The translations under genes and the position numbers were made by a program. DNA of 64,000 nucleotides. Source: Brevibacterium antiquum (GTDB taxonomy: Bacteria > Actinomycetota > Actinomycetes > Actinomycetales > Brevibacteriaceae). Below the pieces are notes generated by a model, which saw only the letters and a program-made list of their open reading frames with translations, did no database searches and had not been told where the DNA came from. Within the stretch, counting starts at the first letter, position 1; every line of letters begins with the position of its first letter. Below, in pieces: positions 59,467-64,000 of this stretch. The stretch covers positions 186,001 through 250,000 of the forward strand of contig NZ_JABASX010000001.1 of NCBI RefSeq assembly GCF_016107655.1, written 5' to 3'.

Positions 59467-61950
59467 TCACACGGTGGAGGGGATCCGCTCCTGCTGATCC
59501 GCGGATTCGGGATCCGCAGCGTACCGACTGTCATCATCGGGATACTCAACCCCCACCTCGGCGGATCGATGCTTCATCCCGTCACCTGCAGTGGGCGCGG
59601 TCGTGTAGGCCCTCTGGTCCGTCGACTCTGCATGGTTCGCAGGCTCGAACCGGTCGTCGTCGACGATCGTCGAGCGCACGGTCGCAGTGGAGCTTGATTC
59701 CTCGAGGGCCTTCGCCTGCTTCCGGGCCTGCTTGTTCCGCTCCCTCTCCTGTTCGAGGTGGAGATTGCCGAAGTCATGTTCGGTGCGAGGAGGTTTGATG
59801 CTGTCGATGAGGAACACCAGTGCTAGGGAGATCAGGCCCCAGAGTCCGAGGACCTGCATATGCTCGGTGACGACATCACTGTCGAAGTAGATGATCGACC
59901 GGATAGTCTCCACAGCGGCTGCCATCGGCAGGAAGTCGTGCAGCGTGGTGAAGAACGACGGGATCATGTACTCGGAGATCGCCCCGTTCGAGGCCGGCAT
60001 CCCGGCGAACATCAGAGTGCCGATGACCGGAATGATCGCGAGCATGCCGATGAGTCTCTCGAAGACCATGGCGAACATGGCGATGCAGAAGATCGCGATG
60101 ATTCCGGCTCCCCACAGCTGAGCGAAATGACCGTCGACGGCCCCGGTGATCGGACCGGCGATGAGGGTGACGACCAGTGACATGAACGGTGCGTACACAG
60201 CGGTCAGAGGGATCATTCGCTTCAGTGGTCGGCTCCACGGGTTGGCGTTCGCACCGACGATGACCACCATGAATCCGGCGAGGGCCCAGCCCATGGCCAC
60301 GTACATGACGACGACGCCGTTCTTGTCCCGGTCTGGCAGCGGTGCGACGTTGTCGACCTTGAGCTCCATGTCCTGCTGGGAGGCGACCTGGTCGAAGATC
60401 CGGTTGACGACCTGGTAGGCACTGTTGTTGCCGGCTTCGTTCGCAATCAGTCCGAACTCGGCACTCTTCTGAGTCGGCAGCACGAGTGCTGCGACCTCGT
60501 CCCGATCCTCGACCTGGGCACGTGCCTCTTCTTTGTCCGTCGTGGCAGTGAAGTCGAATATGCCCCTGCCCATTGACTTCTCGAGGTCGGCGATCGTGTC
60601 CTTGGCCTGCTCGGTCGAGGAACCGACGACGGTCACGGGCATGTCCTCGGGTGTGGGAGAGCCCATCGCACCGAGCATGAAGGTGAGCATCATCGTGACC
60701 ATCGCCAAGGGGAAGATGATGAGTGAGATGTAGCGCCACACCTTCGAATCCGGGCGTCGGCCGCCGTGCAGTGACGGGATGTTGACATCGAGTGGCTTCG
60801 GATCGGGGTTGCGCCGGTGGGAGATGAAGTCGTAGGCCTTCGTCAGCAGCAGACCGACGACGGCGCCGATGGCCAGCACGAGGAGGTGACCGGTGACGCC
60901 CGCGCCATCGAAGTACAGCACGGAGCGCAGTGCTTCACCGATCGCGGGCATCGGCAGAATTTCGTGCGTGAAGCGGTAGAACGCCGGCATCGTGTACACG
61001 GGGTAGGACAGATTCGACGACGGCATGCCGAGGACCATGAGGAAGAAGATGCCGACGATCACTCCCAAGGCACCGACGATTCGGGTGATGAACAGCTGCA
61101 CGCAGGAGATCGCGAACACACCCAGCCAGGCGACGCCGAGGACGGGGAGAGTGTCCTTGACATCGACGATGTCGAGGATCGGGCAGGCGACCGTCCAGAC
61201 CAGCCCGGCGATCACCGCGGCCCAGGCTCCGAGAATGGGGACGATGCGTTTGAATTTCAGCAGTTCGGGGGAGTTCGAGCGCAGCACGCTGAAAGGCAGG
61301 TATCCGGCCATGACGATGGCTGTCATGAGGAACATCGCGCCGAGTCCGGAAGGATCGTCGTCCGGCAGGGATGCAATGTCCTCGGTGTCGACGTCGAGTC
61401 CCTCCTCCTGCAGGGCGGGCATGACGAGGCCGGTGACCGTCGTCTGCTGTTGGACTCCTGCACCACCCGCGGTGTAGAGGGTGGCCTTGTCACCCTTGAT
61501 GACGACCGCCGCCGAGGCTTCGCGATCGTAGACCTTCTCGCGCGCGGTGTGAGCGTCCTCGACGGTATCGACGTCGAGGGCATCCGGTTCGGCACCGTCG
61601 AGCGCAAACTTCATGTCCGCGGCCTTCGAGTCCGAACCGGCCACGACGACGGGCATGTCATTGGCTGAGGGAGAGTGCATGGTGCCGAGGTATCCCGTGA
61701 TCATCATGCCCACCATGATGAGCGGCATGATGAAGATCGCTGCCGTCCGACCGATCAGTTCTGCCTTGGCTCGCTTCGCGGCTGCAGCCTCTGCCTCTGT
61801 ATCGGTGGTGTGCTGCTCGTCCGTCGATTCCGGAGGCAGGTCGTGGTCCGAGTCATGGTCATGGTCCGAGTCATAGCCGTCGTCTTGACTGTTGTCGTGT
61901 GAGTCGTGCTCACGGGCCTCGCGGCGGGTGAGCGGTGGTGGTGTGCCCAC
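59467..61950 (-). CDS. internally duplicated DUF3533/ABC-2-like membrane protein
   Basis: 827 residues from a GTG at 61950 with GGAGG 6-8 nt upstream. A His/Asp-rich start (about 14-40, DSDHDHDSDHD) is followed by two homologous halves, each with a helix (VGMMITGYLGTMHSP / VTMMLTFMLGAMGSP), an extracytoplasmic domain opening with MPVVVAG / MPVTVVG, and about five helices ending in YFDGAGVTGHLLVLAIGAVVGLL / YFDSDVVTEHMQVLGLWGLISL. The C-terminal 120 residues are a charged tail. Seems to be a fused dimer of a DUF3533-type permease. Divergent from a TetR gene with a palindrome in between. Confidence 0.8.
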   Translation of the reverse strand: MGTPPPLTRREAREHDSHDNSQDDGYDSDHDHDSDHDLPPESTDEQHTTDTEAEAAAAKRAKAELIGRTAAIFIMPLIMVGMMITGYLGTMHSPSANDMPVVVAGSDSKAADMKFALDGAEPDALDVDTVEDAHTAREKVYDREASAAVVIKGDKATLYTAGGAGVQQQTTVTGLVMPALQEEGLDVDTEDIASLPDDDPSGLGAMFLMTAIVMAGYLPFSVLRSNSPELLKFKRIVPILGAWAAVIAGLVWTVACPILDIVDVKDTLPVLGVAWLGVFAISCVQLFITRIVGALGVIVGIFFLMVLGMPSSNLSYPVYTMPAFYRFTHEILPMPAIGEALRSVLYFDGAGVTGHLLVLAIGAVVGLLLTKAYDFISHRRNPDPKPLDVNIPSLHGGRRPDSKVWRYISLIIFPLAMVTMMLTFMLGAMGSPTPEDMPVTVVGSSTEQAKDTIADLEKSMGRGIFDFTATTDKEEARAQVEDRDEVAALVLPTQKSAEFGLIANEAGNNSAYQVVNRIFDQVASQQDMELKVDNVAPLPDRDKNGVVVMYVAMGWALAGFMVVIVGANANPWSRPLKRMIPLTAVYAPFMSLVVTLIAGPITGAVDGHFAQLWGAGIIAIFCIAMFAMVFERLIGMLAIIPVIGTLMFAGMPASNGAISEYMIPSFFTTLHDFLPMAAAVETIRSIIYFDSDVVTEHMQVLGLWGLISLALVFLIDSIKPPRTEHDFGNLHLEQERERNKQARKQAKALEESSSTATVRSTIVDDDRFEPANHAESTDQRAYTTAPTAGDGMKHRSAEVGVEYPDDDSRYAADPESADQQERIPSTV

Positions 61951-62014
61951 AGTCGTCCTCCTGATGGATCGGAAGTCGAGTGATCAACGTTGACCACCTT
62001 GAACTCGACCACTT

Positions 62015-62030
62015 TAAGACACGTGACTTA
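62015..62030. promoter_or_regulatory. imperfect 16-bp palindrome, likely TetR operator
   Basis: TAAGACACGTGACTTA pairs with itself except for one position per half. It lies 65 nt upstream of the DUF3533 fusion gene and 122 nt upstream of the TetR gene. Confidence 0.5.
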
Positions 62031-62151
62031 GTATTGTGAAATCAACATGGATTTGCCAAAGTGAGGGCGATGCTCGCCGAGGTGGTCAGGTCGCTGATAT
62101 CGCGGCAGGGAACCGCATCGTGAACGGCTTGAAAATGGAAGAATGGGGACT

Positions 62152-62808
62152 ATGGGAAGCCAGAGTGACAGAGCGCGCGTCGTGCTGCTCAACTCCGCCG
62201 AGGAGCTCTTCGCCATCCACGGCATCGATGCTGTGTCGAATCGCCGCATCGTCGACTATGCAGGGGCGGCGAATCATTCCGCGATCTCATACCACTTCGG
62301 GGGTCGAGACGGTCTGCTGCGCGCACTCGTGGAGCGTCATGTCGCCGAGATGTCCCTCCGCAGGGACGCTTACGTCGCAGGCCTGGCTGAGACCCCGAGC
62401 ATTCATGATTTCGTCCGCAGCAGAATGGGCCCGCTGTTCGACGTTCTCGCTGATCTGCCGCGGCCCAGCTGGCGTGCACAGTTTCTCGCTCAGGTGGGGA
62501 TCGTGCCCTCGGCTGTCGAGATCATAAAGTGCGTGATGGCTGAGTCCTCCCTGCCTGACGGGCTGAGATTCATCCGCGGCGAGATGGAGGGCATTCCCGA
62601 GGTGGTCCTGCGTGGCAGGGCCTATCTGCTGGCTCATATGGTCACCAGTGCGTGTTCGGACCAGGAGGTGAAGATGAATGAGGGGACCCACAAAGGCGAC
62701 TGGGAGCAGGTGGGGCGGTTCCTCATCGATGCCGCCGCAGGCATGCTCGCAGGCCCTGTGACATCACCGGACGGTGCGATCCGCTATCCGTCGATGCCGT
62801 TTCTCTGA
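62152..62808 (+). CDS. TetR family regulator
   Basis: 218 residues. Helix-turn-helix: LLNSAEELFAIHGIDAVSNRRIVDYAGAANHSAISYHFGGRDGLLRALV. C-terminal domain resembles the TetR_C_33/YcfQ-like type. ATGs at 62143 and 62152 are both possible; ribosome binding is not decisive (GGAAG before the first, GGGG before the second). Should control the divergent DUF3533 fusion gene. Confidence 0.87.
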   Translation: MGSQSDRARVVLLNSAEELFAIHGIDAVSNRRIVDYAGAANHSAISYHFGGRDGLLRALVERHVAEMSLRRDAYVAGLAETPSIHDFVRSRMGPLFDVLADLPRPSWRAQFLAQVGIVPSAVEIIKCVMAESSLPDGLRFIRGEMEGIPEVVLRGRAYLLAHMVTSACSDQEVKMNEGTHKGDWEQVGRFLIDAAAGMLAGPVTSPDGAIRYPSMPFL

Positions 62809-62849
62809 CGGGTGTCTCTGCGGGACTGAACCAGTCGCAGCCTGTCGAA

Positions 62850-63560
62850 TCAGCTGCAGCCTTCGGGGCCGCAGGCCGCGCCTTCACGAAAGGCTTCGTC
62901 TCCGCCGGCGAGTACCGTGAGCTTCTGGCTCTCGCCCCACGCTGTCTCGAGCGCCTGTGCGAATGCTTCGGGCGGTTGAGCGCCGGAGATTCCGTACTTG
63001 CGATCGATGACGAAGAACGGGACTCCATTTGCACCGAGTGCTCGTGCCTCTGCAATGTCGGACTTCACCTCGGCGGTGAATTCGTCGGTAGAGAGGACTC
63101 GACGGGTTTCGTCGGCGTCAATGCCGACAGTTCTGGCCACCTCGGCGAGGTACTCGACGTCACCGATATCGCGGCCCTTCTCAAAATGGCCGGACAACAG
63201 CTCTTCTTTGGCCTGGTTCATGGCCCCGTGGGTCTTGGCCAGGTGGAGGAAGCGGTGGGCGGTGAAGCTGTTGGCCACGATGATGGAATCGAAATCGTAG
63301 TTCAGCCCCTCACCGGCGGCCTGCGCGGTGACGTGATCGAACATCTGCCGGACCTGGTCAGCAGGCATTCCCTTGGCCTGGTTGAGGTACTCGGTCTCTG
63401 TTCCCGCGTAGTGGTCGGGCAGACTCGGGTCGAGCTGGTAGCTGCGCCATTCGACCTCGACATCGTCCTTGTGCGCGAAGCCGTCCAAGGCGGTCTCGAA
63501 GCGACGTTTTCCGATGAAGCACCAGGGGCAGGCGATGTCCGACCAGATTTCTATCTTCAT
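62850..63560 (-). CDS. DsbA family oxidoreductase (FrnE-like)
   Basis: 236 residues, no signal peptide, so cytoplasmic. Thioredoxin-fold with active-site CPWC at residues 11-14 (WSDIACPWCFIGKRRFE), helical insertion, and cis-Pro loop ANGVPFFVIDRKYGISGAQP. FrnE-type proteins act in disulfide isomerisation or oxidative stress. The C-terminal end carries two additional cysteines (GAACGPEGCS), as in several actinobacterial FrnE proteins. Convergent with the TetR gene. Confidence 0.92.
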   Translation of the reverse strand: MKIEIWSDIACPWCFIGKRRFETALDGFAHKDDVEVEWRSYQLDPSLPDHYAGTETEYLNQAKGMPADQVRQMFDHVTAQAAGEGLNYDFDSIIVANSFTAHRFLHLAKTHGAMNQAKEELLSGHFEKGRDIGDVEYLAEVARTVGIDADETRRVLSTDEFTAEVKSDIAEARALGANGVPFFVIDRKYGISGAQPPEAFAQALETAWGESQKLTVLAGGDEAFREGAACGPEGCS

Positions 63561-63620
63561 GACAGCGTCAACCTTGGGCTGAAGGCGCTTATTCCCCGCA
63601 TTGAAAGGTATACGAGTGGA

Positions 63621-64000
63621 TCAGAACAGTGCTTCCTGGGGAGGGGGCGTCAGGCTGGCGGTTTGAGCAGTGGCCGAAGGCTTGGCAGGGGCTCGGGTGA
63701 GGTCTCCGCGCTTGGTCTTCGGGCAGTCGTCATCGGCGGAACCGCGCATGTCGTACTTGTCGATGAGCGGATTGATGCGCCGACTCAGCCAGGCTCGGTA
63801 CTCTTTCGACGCGTACGAGGACTTTGCGTACATGCGACGGTAGCGGGGGAGCAGGTCCGGATGTTCGCGTTCCAGCCAGGTGAAGAACCATTCGCGGGCA
63901 CCCGGCCGAAGATGCAGGGCACCGTAGACGACCCTGCTCGCGCCCGCCTCTTTGATTGTGCGGAGTGCGGTATCAAGATGCTCCATCGAGTCGGTGAGCT
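63621..64000 (-). CDS. Rv2578c-type radical SAM protein (C-terminus only)
   Basis: Runs off the right edge; about 126 C-terminal residues are visible. DSMEHLDTALRTIKEAGAS, VYGALHLRPGAREWFFTWLEREHPDLLPRYRRMY and the following SYASKEYRAWLSRRI match the end of the Rv2578c family of radical SAM proteins. The catalytic CxxxCxxC is outside the window. The C-terminal 45 residues are low complexity. Function of the family is not established. Confidence 0.75.
   Translation of the reverse strand, partial: LTDSMEHLDTALRTIKEAGASRVVYGALHLRPGAREWFFTWLEREHPDLLPRYRRMYAKSSYASKEYRAWLSRRINPLIDKYDMRGSADDDCPKTKRGDLTRAPAKPSATAQTASLTPPPQEALF

Overview
The window is a high-GC actinobacterial chromosome segment, most likely from Brevibacterium or a close relative in the Micrococcales. 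The signs are GC-rich codon use, many ATGA/GTGA stop-start overlaps, many GTG starts, start codons placed 6-7 nt after a TANNNT -10 box (leaderless mRNAs), and families typical of Actinomycetota (GPGG small membrane protein, TM2-Ltp protein, DUF222-HNH protein, Rv2578c-type radical SAM protein). The genus is an inference. I saw no rRNA, tRNA, CRISPR array, prophage or insertion sequence.

Layout. 1-6035 (minus) is a CoA-thioester catabolic operon: MHS-type transporter, acyl-CoA ligase, crotonase, acetoacetyl-CoA synthetase and the start of a carnitine/3-hydroxyacyl-CoA dehydrogenase. A PaaX-type repressor diverges from it across a spaced 12-bp inverted repeat. 7199-17815 holds mostly stand-alone genes: a DUF4352-like membrane protein, fructosamine kinase family protein, flavin disulfide reductase, macrolide phosphotransferase, DUF998 protein, a repeat-rich membrane protein followed by a 47-aa GPGG protein, a TM2-Ltp protein, a DUF1348 protein, Dps and a cardiolipin-synthase-like enzyme.

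18106-24501 is the most interesting part. Five overlapping plus-strand genes (BchC-like dehydrogenase, degenerate pterin-synthase-fold protein, glycosyltransferase, methyltransferase, YbhN-like membrane protein) converge on a minus-strand pair (a GTP cyclohydrolase II-pyrimidine reductase fusion and a CDP-alcohol phosphatidyltransferase). The set looks like a pathway that starts from GTP, makes a modified pyrimidine or pterin, and glycosylates, methylates and attaches or exports it at the membrane. I know of no characterised pathway with this composition.

24582-33635 carries two M20 hydrolases, a CoA-transferase, a PucR-type regulator, a MatC-like transporter and a CodB-like permease operon. 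33866-36217 is a solitary DUF222-HNH gene. 36242-42197 holds two NarL-type two-component systems on either side of a DUF4352 lipoprotein-like gene, followed by a fatty-acid desaturase. 44609-52023 is a CocE-type hydrolase in one operon with a complete osmoprotectant ABC transporter, then a peptide-binding lipoprotein. The rest holds a DUF885 peptidase, two efflux-like YhgE/DUF3533 proteins each divergent from a TetR regulator across a palindrome, an amidohydrolase with an M20 hydrolase, MgtC, a DsbA/FrnE protein and the end of a radical SAM protein.
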